NCBI GenBank assembly: GCA_041743935.1
Contig: JBGTLU010000026.1
Coordinates: 15,423-79,422 of the forward strand
Source: JBGTLU01 sp041743935
GTDB lineage: Bacteria; Bacteroidota; Bacteroidia; Sphingobacteriales; Sphingobacteriaceae
DNA length: 64,000 bases
Reading direction: 5' to 3'
A program made the translations under genes and the position numbers. Below are positions 8,992-19,472 of this stretch, one piece after another. The notes below the pieces were generated by a model that saw only the letters and a list, made by a program, of their open reading frames with translations, did no database searches and had not been told where the DNA came from. The first letter of the stretch is position 1, and each line of letters begins with the position of its first letter.

Positions 8992-11106
8992 TTATTTCAA
9001 AAATTGATATACTACCAAGCTACTTAAATAAGCTAAAATTGTCATGTAAGCAAACTGGATAAGCGGCCATTTAATGCTTTTAGTTTCTCGCAATACTACA
9101 GCCAAAGTACTTACACATTGCATGGCAAAAGCATAAAAAATCATCAAAGAGAGTGCGGTAGCTAAAGTGAATATTTTTTCCCCAGTTTGCGGATTAGTAG
9201 CTTCCTTCATTTTTTCTCTAATCGGAATTAAATCATCATCTCCGCTACCAGTGCTGTAAATAGTTGCCATGGTACCAACAAAAACTTCGCGTGCTGCAAA
9301 TGAAGTTATTAGCGCAATACCAATTTTCCAATCAAAACCTAAGGGCTTAATAACCGGTTCAATAAATTTCCCTAGAATACCGGCATAAGAAGCTTCTAGC
9401 TTTTCGGATTGATATAAACTTCTTATTTCCTCTTCTTCTAAATCAAATAGTAAAGCCTCATCAGCAAACTTATCTTCTACGGCTTGCATGTTTTTAGCCG
9501 GACCGTAAGAAGCCAAAACCCATAAAATAATAGAAACTGCAATAATTACTTTGCCGGCTTCCACCACAAAAGTTTTTGCTCTATCATACATGGATATACC
9601 TACGTTGCTCCATCTGGGCATACGGTATACTGGTAACTCCATAATAAAATAGCCTTTTTCTCTACTTTTTATAATCCATTTCATTGCCAATGCTGCACCA
9701 ATTGCGGCAAAAAAGCCAATTAAGTACATGGCTAAGAGGGTTAATCCTTGTAAGTTAAAAATGCCCAAAACACGCTCATTAGGCACAACTAAACCAATTA
9801 ATAAGATGTAAACAGGTAACCGAGCAGAGCAGCTCATTAAAGGAGTAACCAATATGGTTATTATTCTGTCTTTCCAGTTTTCTATGGTTCTGGTTGCCAT
9901 TATTGCAGGTACAGCGCAAGCTACACCACTAATCAAAGGCACTACAGATTTTCCGTTTAAACCAACTTTACGCATGAGTTTATCCATCATAAACGTAACA
10001 CGCGACATGTAGCCTGTATCTTCCAAAATGGCGATGAAGGCAAATAAAATCATGATTTGTGGTACAAAAATTACCACACCACCTAAACCAGCTAGGATTC
10101 CTTCTACCAATAAACTTCTAAAAACACCTTCGGGTAAGGTTGCATTTAGCCATTCGCTTATCCACAAAAACGAGGTTTCTATAAAATCCATTGGGTAAGA
10201 TGCCAAGGAAAAAATAGACTGAAAGAGCACAAAAAGTATAGTTATGAAAATGGTTAAACCCCAGAATTTATGGGTTAATACTTTATCAATCTTATTGCTA
10301 AATGTTTCGCCAACAGGGGCTTTTGTTTCTGTTACACAATCCAATAATAATTGGTGGATGAATTGATAACGTAATATGGTTTCGGCAGATTGAAGCTTTT
10401 CGGATTGAAAATTGTTTTGCGATACAATCTTTTCTACAGAATTACTTAATCCGTTTTGAAAATGTTTAAGGTTTTTATATTGATGTGCAATTTGCAAAGC
10501 CTCATAAGGCATTTCTACATTAAATTCAGATTGAATTTCCTCTATTACGGATGAGGCCAATGATTCTACTTCAATGGTTTTGTTCTGAGTAGCTACTTTA
10601 TTGGCATTAGCTATAGCCTGTTTTAATTCTTTTAAACCCTCATTATTGCGGGCATTCATGGCTACTACGGGTACGCCTATTTTTTGCGAAAGTTTTTCTA
10701 TATCTATACTTATCCCGTTATTTACTGCCTCATCCATCATGTTTAAAACCAATATAATGGGCAATCCAAGATCTGCAACTTGGGTAAAAAGCAATAAATT
10801 ACGTTTTAGGTTGGATGCATCGGCTATGACGATAGCTAAATCTGGATAAAGAGCATTTCGTTTATCACATAATATTTCGAATGCAATGGATTCATCTCTA
10901 GATTTTGGGTATAAACTATAAATGCCGGGTAAGTCAATTATTTCGGCATGGGTTTGATCGGGTAGGGTGGTAAATCCGGTTTTTTTATCAATGGTTACTC
11001 CCGGAAAATTCCCGATTTTTTGGCTAAGACCAGTAAGGGCATTAAATACGGTTGATTTTCCGGTATTGGGATTACCTACTAATGCTACTCTAATTCTACT
11101 CTTCAC
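8992..11106 (-). CDS. feoB: Ferrous iron transporter FeoB
   Basis: A 704-residue inner-membrane Fe(II) transporter. The N-terminal G domain shows the P-loop NPNTGKST (about residues 12-19), the switch segment VTIDKKTG, DLPGIYSL and LNMMDEA (NxxD). A helical linker of about 80 residues follows, then the polytopic domain with two Gate motifs. Membrane segments with PLISGVACAVPAIMATRTI and SCSARLPVYILLIG carry the conserved Cys residues of FeoB. Translation probably starts at a GTG directly abutting the feoA stop codon (TAG then GTG), so expression depends on feoA translation. Length is normal for the phylum. Confidence 0.95.
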   Translation of the reverse strand: MKSRIRVALVGNPNTGKSTVFNALTGLSQKIGNFPGVTIDKKTGFTTLPDQTHAEIIDLPGIYSLYPKSRDESIAFEILCDKRNALYPDLAIVIADASNLKRNLLLFTQVADLGLPIILVLNMMDEAVNNGISIDIEKLSQKIGVPVVAMNARNNEGLKELKQAIANANKVATQNKTIEVESLASSVIEEIQSEFNVEMPYEALQIAHQYKNLKHFQNGLSNSVEKIVSQNNFQSEKLQSAETILRYQFIHQLLLDCVTETKAPVGETFSNKIDKVLTHKFWGLTIFITILFVLFQSIFSLASYPMDFIETSFLWISEWLNATLPEGVFRSLLVEGILAGLGGVVIFVPQIMILFAFIAILEDTGYMSRVTFMMDKLMRKVGLNGKSVVPLISGVACAVPAIMATRTIENWKDRIITILVTPLMSCSARLPVYILLIGLVVPNERVLGIFNLQGLTLLAMYLIGFFAAIGAALAMKWIIKSREKGYFIMELPVYRMPRWSNVGISMYDRAKTFVVEAGKVIIAVSIILWVLASYGPAKNMQAVEDKFADEALLFDLEEEEIRSLYQSEKLEASYAGILGKFIEPVIKPLGFDWKIGIALITSFAAREVFVGTMATIYSTGSGDDDLIPIREKMKEATNPQTGEKIFTLATALSLMIFYAFAMQCVSTLAVVLRETKSIKWPLIQFAYMTILAYLSSLVVYQFLK

Positions 11107-11328
11107 CTATTTATTCGTTAAAATAATAGTTGCAGCCTCGGTTTTACGAAGACTAAGTTGATAACCTGAAACGGTAATGGCTATAGGATCACCTAATGGT
11201 GCAATTTGATTTACAATTACCTGCTCACCAGGCAAACAACCCATTTCCAATAATTTTACAGACATCAATTCATCTGTAAACGATTGTATGGTTCCACTTT
11301 CTCCTTTTAATAAATCTGATAACCGCAT
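11107..11328 (-). CDS. feoA: FeoA family protein
   Basis: A 73-residue SH3-like protein with the FeoA pattern: an early LL-KG segment, LLEMGCLPGEQVIVNQIAPL, GDPIAITV, then GYQLSLRKTEA. FeoA stimulates FeoB, probably by contacting its cytosolic domain. It is the first gene of the feoA-feoB-sprT unit. The region upstream has TACTTTGC shortly before the start, one base short of the -7 consensus TAnnTTTG, and no obvious iron-box could be identified by eye. Confidence 0.9.
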   Translation of the reverse strand: MRLSDLLKGESGTIQSFTDELMSVKLLEMGCLPGEQVIVNQIAPLGDPIAITVSGYQLSLRKTEAATIILTNK

Positions 11329-11379
11329 AGAAATGCAAAGTAAAGCTTATTTATACTAATTCCAAACAAGATTTGCTAT

Positions 11380-11745
11380 TTAGAGGAGGTAAAATTTTCG
11401 ATAGAAATAAAAAAAGAACCATCCTAAAGCTATACCTATTATATCTGCCAAAAAATCAAACCAACTCCCTGATCGATAAGTATATACATACGATTGCAAA
11501 AGTTCAATGGCAGCTCCAAACAGAATTAATCCTATCCATACTACTGCAGAATCTATTTTTTTATAATGATGTGTGCCCCAAAAACTTAGAAAACTTAACA
11601 CAACGAAAACACCAAGGTGGGCCAGTTTATCAAATCCTCTAAAGAGTGAAATAGCAGTTTCTAGCTTACCCGGTTCTTTTAATGTGAGATATAAAACAAT
11701 GGCCGACCAAGTTATTGCTAACGAATAACTTCGCCAAAAACCCAT
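11380..11745 (-). CDS. VanZ-like family membrane protein
   Basis: A 121-residue protein with four predicted membrane helices. The VanZ signatures are DKLAHLGVFVVLSFL, and AAIELLQSYV followed by GSWFDFLADIIGIALGW. The acidic E-LQ and D-LAD residues inside membrane segments are typical of the family. VanZ itself gives low-level teicoplanin resistance; chromosomal relatives in Bacteroidota have no assigned role. It follows gcvH with two bases between them and belongs to the sprA-gcvH-vanZ block seen in many members of the phylum. Confidence 0.85.
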   Translation of the reverse strand: MGFWRSYSLAITWSAIVLYLTLKEPGKLETAISLFRGFDKLAHLGVFVVLSFLSFWGTHHYKKIDSAVVWIGLILFGAAIELLQSYVYTYRSGSWFDFLADIIGIALGWFFFYFYRKFYLL

Positions 11746-11747
11746 AC

Positions 11748-12128
11748 TTATGCTCCTATTAAAGCTTTGTATGCATCAGAATTTAACAGGGATTCTAAAT
11801 CATTTGCATTAGAAATGGAAATTTTCACCATCCAACCATCTCCATAAGGATCGGAGTTTACTAATTCTGGTTGTGTATCTAATGCGGCATTTATTTCCAG
11901 AATGGTTCCAGAAAGGGGCATGTATAAATCAGAAACGGTTTTCACGGCTTCAACCGTACCAAAAACTTGCTCCGAATTTACGGTTTTCCCTAGGGTATTA
12001 ATATCTACGTAAACGATATCTCCTAATTCGCGTTGGGCAAAATCAGTAATTCCGATGTAAGCTTCGGTTCCTTCTACTCGTACCCATTCGTGGTCTTTGG
12101 TGTATTTTAATTCAGCCGGAAAGTTCAT
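11748..12128 (-). CDS. gcvH: Glycine cleavage system H protein
   Basis: A 126-residue carrier that moves the aminomethyl group between the P, T and L proteins of glycine cleavage. The lipoyl-attachment lysine is Lys63 in GTVEAVKTVSDL. The start (LKYTKDHEWVRVEG) and the closing GDGWMVKI segment match the family closely. It sits downstream of sprA on the same strand after a 210-base gap, and is followed at once by vanZ. The glycine cleavage partners are not in this window. Confidence 0.96.
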   Translation of the reverse strand: MNFPAELKYTKDHEWVRVEGTEAYIGITDFAQRELGDIVYVDINTLGKTVNSEQVFGTVEAVKTVSDLYMPLSGTILEINAALDTQPELVNSDPYGDGWMVKISISNANDLESLLNSDAYKALIGA

Positions 12129-12338
12129 TTTGTCTTATTTTGTTTCGATTTCAAAAGTAAAATTCTTTTTTAATTTTTAGTGTATTGGTGTGTTGAATTG
12201 TTGAATTGTTGGTAGCGATGCCTCGCTAGTTAAATTGTTGAACTGTTGAATTATTTAGAAGGTTTAGTTAAAACTAACAACTAATCACTCCCATTTCAAA
12301 ATTCAAAATTCACATTTCTCTCATCTCTTTTCTCAAAT
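12129..12338. repeat. Repeat-rich gap between sprA and gcvH
   Basis: This 210-base gap has no gene. It contains several imperfect copies of a TTGAATTGTTG/TTGAACTGTTG unit on both sides of a short inverted repeat, TAGCG-ATGCCT-CGCTA (about 12213-12228). The AGCGA/CTCGCT core resembles two hairpins elsewhere in the window (27603 and 36752). The remainder is AT-rich with no T-run hairpin that would be a convincing terminator for sprA. Confidence 0.5.
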
Positions 12339-15300
12339 CTAATTCAACGCCAATCGTAAACTCATTCCAAAATTAGCAAAAGAAGTTTTGAATGAACTCG
12401 AAGTAGCTGGTTGTGTAATGTTTAAATCATAGAATAACCTAAAGTTTACTTTGGCATTAATTACAGCATCTATGGATGGACGGAAAGTGAAATTATCGGT
12501 TCCCCCGGCAATAGTTGCCTCATCTACATCCACCCGGTAAATAATGGTTTTACTCGAGCGATAAGAAACATCCACCTTAACATTTAAATCGGTGGTGGCT
12601 GTAGGGCTACCTCCCAAGTTGAAAGGCAATTTAAATTTATTGGTACGATAACCCATTCCTAATACTATTTGATTGTCTTTTTGTTGAGATAATTGGAAAT
12701 TGGCTAAACTAAAACTCAATTGCCTAGATTTTCTGTACTCAAAATTGGCGGTTATATTACTCTTAAAGCGCATATCGGCACCAAATAGTGGTTGAAAATT
12801 CTCTGAAATGGTGATAAAGTTTACTTGAAACTGGGGTAAAAAATTACCGGCAACATCTCTAGTGAATACATTTCCATCGCTATCTGCCTGAAACCTTACC
12901 AGTGAATTATAGCTGCTTATACCATAAGAAGATCGGTAAGAATGATTGATATTAATGCTTGAAAAAAGATTACTGAATAGGGGTAATCTTGCTAAACCGT
13001 TGTAAACAATGCGCCAATTTGGTAACGGTAAACTTGGAAATTGTTTTAAGGAAGTAGTAGCTGCATCTTTTCCTAAATAAGCAGATAAGAATGAGTTAAT
13101 TACCACATCTTGTGAGTTTCTGCCATATCCATCTGCAAAACCATCAGGGTTTGTACCCGCAGAAAACGGATTTTGAGCTCCAAATCGCTGAGAAATAATA
13201 CTTCTATTTTGTTCAAATTGTCTGAATACAGCCGAGAAATTATTTGCTCCGCTCTCGGGTTTAAATGCGGTGCGTAGTGAAATAATGGATAAGTTAAAAT
13301 TACCTGTTGTAACCGGACTGAAGTTCTGGAAATTTCCAGTTAAGTCATCAAATCTAAAATTAGATAACTCATTGGTGGTTTTACTTCTATTACCTGTTAA
13401 TTCAATCCTGAAATCGCGGAACGGTTCAATGGTGGCTCTGTAGTTGACATCTTCTCTGGCGGTACGTGCAAATTGCGCATTTTGACGGTTATAAGACGTT
13501 ATCCAGCCATTGCGTGCCGCTTTTTGTCGGATATCTTTTTGGCTACCCAAAATAAATCCTAAGCCTGGTGCATTTTGGTTGAAATCGTAACCAAAATAAT
13601 CTGTACCTGGAGTGTAGCCTGGCAGAAAAGTACCCTCTGTTGTGCTGTAAGAACCGCCTATGTTTCGTACACTCATTAAAATGCGAAGAAACACTTTATC
13701 TAAACCAAATTTTGGTGGTGGCGGACGTTTTACTGTATCGTCTTTTGCAGGTTTAGCTGGTGCAACCCTGTTGTTGATGGCTCTTAAGTACTCGGATTTA
13801 TTATAAAACTGCAATAAATTTAATTGCGGGTTAAACTGTACGGTTTTAGCATTTGAAATGGTATTACCCAATTCAATAGTATCGTTTTGCAAGGTTGCTA
13901 ATGGTTCGCCACGCCAGGTAAATTGTGTAGTATAACGCACAGTACCGTTTATCCAATCCAATGCTTTTATTTTATTGATTGGCAAGCTGTAAGTAAAGTT
14001 TAAGGTCTGATTAAAATCGGTAGTTCTGCCACCTTCAAAAAATCGTTTCATAACAGTATCTCGTTTGGCTTCATCTAATCTGCCTTCAGGTTCATCTACA
14101 ATGGCAATACTGCCTGCCGAGTAATCTAATTTAAGGGCATTGGTTAAATCCCAACGCATACCATACGTTTTGGTAATCCCAAAATTTCTATTAAAAGAAG
14201 TTGGTGCAGAGAAAAATGAATTAGGGTCGGTTGCACGAAGGGTGTTTTCGCCAAGTGCTCTATCTACATCTAATCTAAAATCAAATGAAGATGGGAATAA
14301 ATTAAAGTTGAAATCTTTTATAAGTTTTAAATTATTTGATTTGATGAGTTTATCAAATGGCCGGATATTTTTTGGTAATCGTTGATAATTATACGATAAT
14401 CCTCCTCGGTAATTTTTACTTGCATTATTCTCAATGATGTAGCTGGTCTGAATCAAATCTGAGAAGGTATATGTGAAGCTAAAATTCTCAATATCATATA
14501 ATTGATGTTTACGTTGTGTGTTGGTTCTCACTTTACGCACATTGGTAAAGTTGATACTACGGCGCGTAACAACATCATTGGTTATGTCTGCCAAAGAATC
14601 TCTTCGCGAAGCAGGCAAAATTTCTAGCGATTGTTTTAGGCGGATATCGGGCGCTGTAGGGTTGTATTCTGGTTTACGAATATCTTGCGAGAACGAAACA
14701 TACATTGGAATTTTAATGCCTGATTTTTCTGGAAAAAACTTGCCTAATTCTACGCTACTAGCCACATCAAATTGAGTATTATCGGATATGTTTCTTTCGT
14801 TTACTTTCTTATCTATCGACCCAAAACCAAATGTACTTTTGCTACCAGAAAGGGTTACGTTGGCAAAATCGGCTAGTTTTGCATTTAATCTGGCAGTGGC
14901 TGCCCAGCCACCCTCATTATCCACTCCGGTTAATCGCAGTTCATTAACCCATATTTGTGCGGTTTTCTCTAGACCATCATCCGATGGGTTTAAGACGGCT
15001 CGCAATGGATTTCTTACTCCAATCATCATTACCCTAACTTTACTCAAATCTGGTTGGCCTACTACGGTAACTCGGTTATTAGGTTTTTCTGGGTCGATGA
15101 AGAAGTATGGTTGGTTAATGGGAGCAAAATCATTATTACGTGCTTGTTTGGCATCTTGCAACACACTCAAGAGAATATCAAAATTATTTTCTTGCGGCCA
15201 AATTAAAAACGGATCGGAAGTACCAGAAAATGTAACTTTTAAAGGTATTTCGTATTCGTAATAATTATTCTGAAAATCGGAACCTAATCTAATAAAAGCA

Positions 15301-18300
15301 CGTACATCGCCGTTGTTTAACATTGGTCCTTCGGCATGGGCAAACATTTCTAAGCGATTGTATTGCCTGAAATCAAAGGAGATATTTTTAAAAGCAGCAC
15401 GAGCAAAACCGTCTTGTAAACCTTGTACATTTAGTACCAATGCCTGTTCATTTTGCCTAATATTTTCTCTAAAACTCGTTACGTTTTGTTCTTGTTCAAT
15501 CCCTGGAGGTAAAACATATGGAATTGGTTGGCGATTCCCGTTTTCTTCTAAATTGATGGTAGTTACCTCGAATATAGAATTATCTGAACCAATGGCCCCC
15601 AGCTCCTTTATATCTTTTAGTGGGTTTGCTTCTACATTGTATCTACGCCACTCGCCACGTAATAATTGCAACTTAGCAAACCGTAGGATGACGGTATCTT
15701 CAAATCCGGTCATGAACATTCGCATAAACCGAATGGATTTAAAATCCTGGATTCCTCCAACTCTGTTTGTAAATTGCTGTATTGGCACTTTAAACTGATA
15801 CCAAGTTACCGGTTGTGTTTGTCCGTTTGCTAAACGTACATTGGTTGTTACTTTATCGGATATAAAGTTTCTGCCTACTTCTAAATCTTGCTGACGGATA
15901 GAAACCCGATACTGAAAATACTCATCGGTACGGCTCATGGTATTATCGCGGTTCACGTCTTCGCCATCGGGTATTGGGGTGGAGGAACCGTTTTGTACAC
16001 CAAAATCTTCTAAAGATTGTTCGTTGGTTTTAGAGTTTCCTTCTAAACCGTTGTATTTTCTATATCGTTCCAGAATTTTTGCATTGGCTGCATCTAATTT
16101 ATCGCCTCGGTAATAAATGAAATTATCGCTAGAGGGGTCTTGTAATATTTTCTCAAGTTCAACTGGGTCGGTAATGATTTGGCTTAGTTGGTTTATAAAG
16201 TCTTGGAAAAAGATACGTTCGGTATCATCATTTAATCCATCTAAACCTACATCTTGTAACCTACGTGCGTTGGGGTCGTTATCAAAAGAATTGGTTACGG
16301 GTTGCAATTTTGCAACTCTTCCCCATGCTGTATTGTCTACTTTAGATAAATCTCCATCTGGGGGCAACCCATTTTCTATGCTACGTCTTCCGTCTTTTAA
16401 TATATCTTCTGAAATATTACCTAAATTAAAATAAAGGTCGCCACCAGATGCATTTCGGTTATTAATGAAAGGGTCCATAACCCAAAATTCTATAAATTCT
16501 ACATTTAGGGTTTCAAAATCATTGGTTTCTAGCCTCCTGAAAATACCTCCCCATTTACTGCTTGGGTTTTTGAGCGAGCCGTCGGGATTAACATCCAATG
16601 TGTAATTATAAGGCCCTCTTTTTCGGGGATAATAAGATAAATCGAAGGTGGTGAGTAAATTTGGTTGTCCGCTAATGATGGGTTTGTTCGGGAAAACTTC
16701 TCTTTCTTCTATTTGCCGTACGTAATGATTTGAAAGTTCATCGGCATCGGTTCGGATATTGGCAGGAGTAATGTTGCTATTTCTGCTAAAAAATATCGGG
16801 TCGATGTTGTAAAACGCCAACCTAGCGCGATTAAAACCGTAACGTAAATCATTAACTAACTCAGATTCAGGAAATAGTTGCGGTGTTCCTGATATAATCC
16901 ATGCATTTGCATTTTTTAAGTCGATGGTAGAGCGGCTTCCTTCAAAATCATCTAAATAAGCCACACCATTACTTGCTCCTCCTACGTTTATGGCTTTTGC
17001 AACTCCCGGCATTAGTTGCGCGAATTCTGCATTAAATGTTACGCTTGAGTTTTCTTTGGTGCTAATAAATGGAAGAAAATCGACCAATCGGGTTAATATC
17101 CTAGAATCAGAGCGGTAGTTTAAATCAAAACCATAAATGGTGTTAGAAACCGATTCATCTCCTATGCTTACTTTATTGGTAAGGGGCCTTTCGCTTAAGT
17201 TAAGTATGGTACCACCTAAGTTTAATTTATTGCTGTATTTATAATCAAACCTAGCTCCAAAAAGGGATTTTGTTTGAATGCCAAAAAGTTCATTGCTTTC
17301 TAGTTTTATATTAATTTGTTGCCCAGAGTTTAAGATGGCATCGTTGATAATGCGCACCCTGCCAATGTTATAATCTACTGTAAAATCTACCCCTTCTACC
17401 AAAACAGAGGCACCTGAGGTTACTTGTACAGAGCCTTGCGGAATGTTGATAGAGTTTAAACTAAACTCAGAGCTATTGGTAGAGCGGTAACTGCCTTTAA
17501 AAAAGTATTTATTTAATTCAGGGAATTGTTGCGCCTGAAATCGGGTAGAGTCATACAATTGTTGGAAAACATATTTATTGGAAAGTAATACTTCGCTTGG
17601 GTCGAATTGCTTGCGTAAATCGTTTCCAAACGGCTCTATAACCGGGAAAGTTAGTCTTCCGTTGGCTGGATCTATGGTGATGCCGGGGATAAAATCAAAA
17701 ATTCCATCTGGGTTGCGAGATTGTTGGAGATTTATTTGATCTAGATTGGTTAGTTGTAAAAACGTTTTTCCACGTGTCCGAATTCCTTCTGCAATTACAG
17801 GTTGTTCTATTCCGGTACTTTCATCTAATCTGAATACATCTAGTTTAAATTCTTGACTACTAATTTGAAATGCACCTAATGAATAGATGTTTTTCATCAT
17901 CAACTGCCAGGTTGGCAAATTGGGTTTTACGGTTTCGTTTTTTAGTAATTTGGTGAAAAGTACGGTTGGTTCGTTGGGGTTATTGGCAATATCAGAAGAA
18001 AATTCTCCTACCTGATATTCTACACCATTAAAAGTGTACCTATACGCAACTGCCAAAACCTCATCTGAGTTTAAGGCTTGGTTTAAAGAGATATAACCCA
18101 ATGCAACATTTAGAGTAAACTCTCTGTCGCTTAGCTTTCTAGCAAAGTTTAATCTTCCAAAATTATCCGTACCACCGGTACCGTTAAAATAGGAAAAGAT
18201 GGTATTATCATTAGAGTTACGTACTTGCGGGGGCAAATTATCCAGCAAATTATTGGATTGTTGTACCGGAAACGAGGGGTCTAAAAAACCTGAAGGGAGT

Positions 18301-19472
18301 GGATTAAATCCAGCACCACCTTGTACTAAAGCGGAGTTAAATGGATTATTTTCACCTAAGTCTAAAAATGCAATGATATCTCTTGCATCGGTATTGGTAT
18401 TGGTTTTATTGGTTATCCAAACTTCAATTTTAGAAATAATAACACCAGAATTTACCACAGGTAAGTTGGCAAGAGACTGGTTATAGTTTGCTCTAAAAAA
18501 ATTTGCTAGAAAATAATGTCGGTTAGCATCGTAATTATCGGCAGCAATTCTAAATTCATTTATTTGTGAGCCATTGCTTATGGTTATTTGTTTTTGTTCT
18601 GATTTTTGTTGAGATATTACGGTGGTAACATCTAACCTGCCAAACTTTAGTTGAGTTTTTACTCCAAACAGGGCTTGGCTACCATTAATTAATGTACCGT
18701 TTATTGGTAGACTTACGTTACCAGCTTCAATTTTCTGGATGATATCATCTTTGTAGCCTGTAAAGTCAAATTTGATTTGATTTTCGAAATCAAACTGCGC
18801 TTCTGTATTGTAATTGGTAGTTACTTTAAGTTTATCGCCAATGCTTCCGGTTAGATTTAGTTGAATTCTTTGGTCAAAATCGAAGCTACTTTGTCTGCGT
18901 TGCCTTTCATTGAATAGAGGGTTGGAGTTTCGGTTAATTCGTCCTCCAAACGTTATTTCTGCTGAACCTTGTGGTCTAATATCAATGGCACTTCCACCAA
19001 AAATTCGATCAAATACTTGGCTTCTAACTTGCAATCTTGGGATAAGCCCTCTGTCTTGTAAAGCAGATAAGGAGCCTCGTTTTTGTAACCAGTATTCGTA
19101 TTTGCTTAGAGCCAACTCGTAATCTAAATATTCTTGATACGTAAGGTACTGAGGCATTCTGTATAACCTTTCGCCAATAAACTCTTTTATGGTATACATT
19201 CTGGTAATCGGGTCGTATTCTACCTCTCTGCGTATATTACTTGGATTACGCAAATCAAATCGATTACCGGGGCGAGTTAACACGTCAAATCTGTCAACGA
19301 TTGGATATCTAAGAATAACAGAATCTTTTTTATCTACAGGTGGTATAGCTGGTCTGTTTTGTTGGGCATGGGCTGTTATGATGAGCGTAACAAAAGCACA
19401 TACTAAACTCAACCGACGAAAAATCCGGATACAGATATTTGTTTGTAAACTTTTAGATTGATTTACCGTCAC
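12339..19472 (-). CDS. sprA: Type IX secretion outer-membrane translocon protein SprA/Sov
   Basis: A 2377-residue protein, the expected size for SprA, which forms a very large single-chain outer-membrane barrel that exports T9SS cargo and, in gliding species, adhesins. A signal peptide (hydrophobic core LVCAFVTLIITA, then HAQQ) follows a basic N-terminus. The body consists of long runs of barrel-like alternating strands. Characteristic phrases include YLDDFEGSRSTIDL, PNGRLTFPVIEPFGNDL-like segments and the end FANFGMSLRLALN, with an aromatic/Leu-rich terminal strand. The start is GTG, overlapping the ruvA stop (GTGA). No frameshift or deletion is visible. Partners PorV, PorT, SprE and GldKLMN are not in this window. 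Confidence 0.95.
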   Translation of the reverse strand: MTVNQSKSLQTNICIRIFRRLSLVCAFVTLIITAHAQQNRPAIPPVDKKDSVILRYPIVDRFDVLTRPGNRFDLRNPSNIRREVEYDPITRMYTIKEFIGERLYRMPQYLTYQEYLDYELALSKYEYWLQKRGSLSALQDRGLIPRLQVRSQVFDRIFGGSAIDIRPQGSAEITFGGRINRNSNPLFNERQRRQSSFDFDQRIQLNLTGSIGDKLKVTTNYNTEAQFDFENQIKFDFTGYKDDIIQKIEAGNVSLPINGTLINGSQALFGVKTQLKFGRLDVTTVISQQKSEQKQITISNGSQINEFRIAADNYDANRHYFLANFFRANYNQSLANLPVVNSGVIISKIEVWITNKTNTNTDARDIIAFLDLGENNPFNSALVQGGAGFNPLPSGFLDPSFPVQQSNNLLDNLPPQVRNSNDNTIFSYFNGTGGTDNFGRLNFARKLSDREFTLNVALGYISLNQALNSDEVLAVAYRYTFNGVEYQVGEFSSDIANNPNEPTVLFTKLLKNETVKPNLPTWQLMMKNIYSLGAFQISSQEFKLDVFRLDESTGIEQPVIAEGIRTRGKTFLQLTNLDQINLQQSRNPDGIFDFIPGITIDPANGRLTFPVIEPFGNDLRKQFDPSEVLLSNKYVFQQLYDSTRFQAQQFPELNKYFFKGSYRSTNSSEFSLNSINIPQGSVQVTSGASVLVEGVDFTVDYNIGRVRIINDAILNSGQQINIKLESNELFGIQTKSLFGARFDYKYSNKLNLGGTILNLSERPLTNKVSIGDESVSNTIYGFDLNYRSDSRILTRLVDFLPFISTKENSSVTFNAEFAQLMPGVAKAINVGGASNGVAYLDDFEGSRSTIDLKNANAWIISGTPQLFPESELVNDLRYGFNRARLAFYNIDPIFFSRNSNITPANIRTDADELSNHYVRQIEEREVFPNKPIISGQPNLLTTFDLSYYPRKRGPYNYTLDVNPDGSLKNPSSKWGGIFRRLETNDFETLNVEFIEFWVMDPFINNRNASGGDLYFNLGNISEDILKDGRRSIENGLPPDGDLSKVDNTAWGRVAKLQPVTNSFDNDPNARRLQDVGLDGLNDDTERIFFQDFINQLSQIITDPVELEKILQDPSSDNFIYYRGDKLDAANAKILERYRKYNGLEGNSKTNEQSLEDFGVQNGSSTPIPDGEDVNRDNTMSRTDEYFQYRVSIRQQDLEVGRNFISDKVTTNVRLANGQTQPVTWYQFKVPIQQFTNRVGGIQDFKSIRFMRMFMTGFEDTVILRFAKLQLLRGEWRRYNVEANPLKDIKELGAIGSDNSIFEVTTINLEENGNRQPIPYVLPPGIEQEQNVTSFRENIRQNEQALVLNVQGLQDGFARAAFKNISFDFRQYNRLEMFAHAEGPMLNNGDVRAFIRLGSDFQNNYYEYEIPLKVTFSGTSDPFLIWPQENNFDILLSVLQDAKQARNNDFAPINQPYFFIDPEKPNNRVTVVGQPDLSKVRVMMIGVRNPLRAVLNPSDDGLEKTAQIWVNELRLTGVDNEGGWAATARLNAKLADFANVTLSGSKSTFGFGSIDKKVNERNISDNTQFDVASSVELGKFFPEKSGIKIPMYVSFSQDIRKPEYNPTAPDIRLKQSLEILPASRRDSLADITNDVVTRRSINFTNVRKVRTNTQRKHQLYDIENFSFTYTFSDLIQTSYIIENNASKNYRGGLSYNYQRLPKNIRPFDKLIKSNNLKLIKDFNFNLFPSSFDFRLDVDRALGENTLRATDPNSFFSAPTSFNRNFGITKTYGMRWDLTNALKLDYSAGSIAIVDEPEGRLDEAKRDTVMKRFFEGGRTTDFNQTLNFTYSLPINKIKALDWINGTVRYTTQFTWRGEPLATLQNDTIELGNTISNAKTVQFNPQLNLLQFYNKSEYLRAINNRVAPAKPAKDDTVKRPPPPKFGLDKVFLRILMSVRNIGGSYSTTEGTFLPGYTPGTDYFGYDFNQNAPGLGFILGSQKDIRQKAARNGWITSYNRQNAQFARTAREDVNYRATIEPFRDFRIELTGNRSKTTNELSNFRFDDLTGNFQNFSPVTTGNFNLSIISLRTAFKPESGANNFSAVFRQFEQNRSIISQRFGAQNPFSAGTNPDGFADGYGRNSQDVVINSFLSAYLGKDAATTSLKQFPSLPLPNWRIVYNGLARLPLFSNLFSSININHSYRSSYGISSYNSLVRFQADSDGNVFTRDVAGNFLPQFQVNFITISENFQPLFGADMRFKSNITANFEYRKSRQLSFSLANFQLSQQKDNQIVLGMGYRTNKFKLPFNLGGSPTATTDLNVKVDVSYRSSKTIIYRVDVDEATIAGGTDNFTFRPSIDAVINAKVNFRLFYDLNITQPATSSSFKTSFANFGMSLRLALN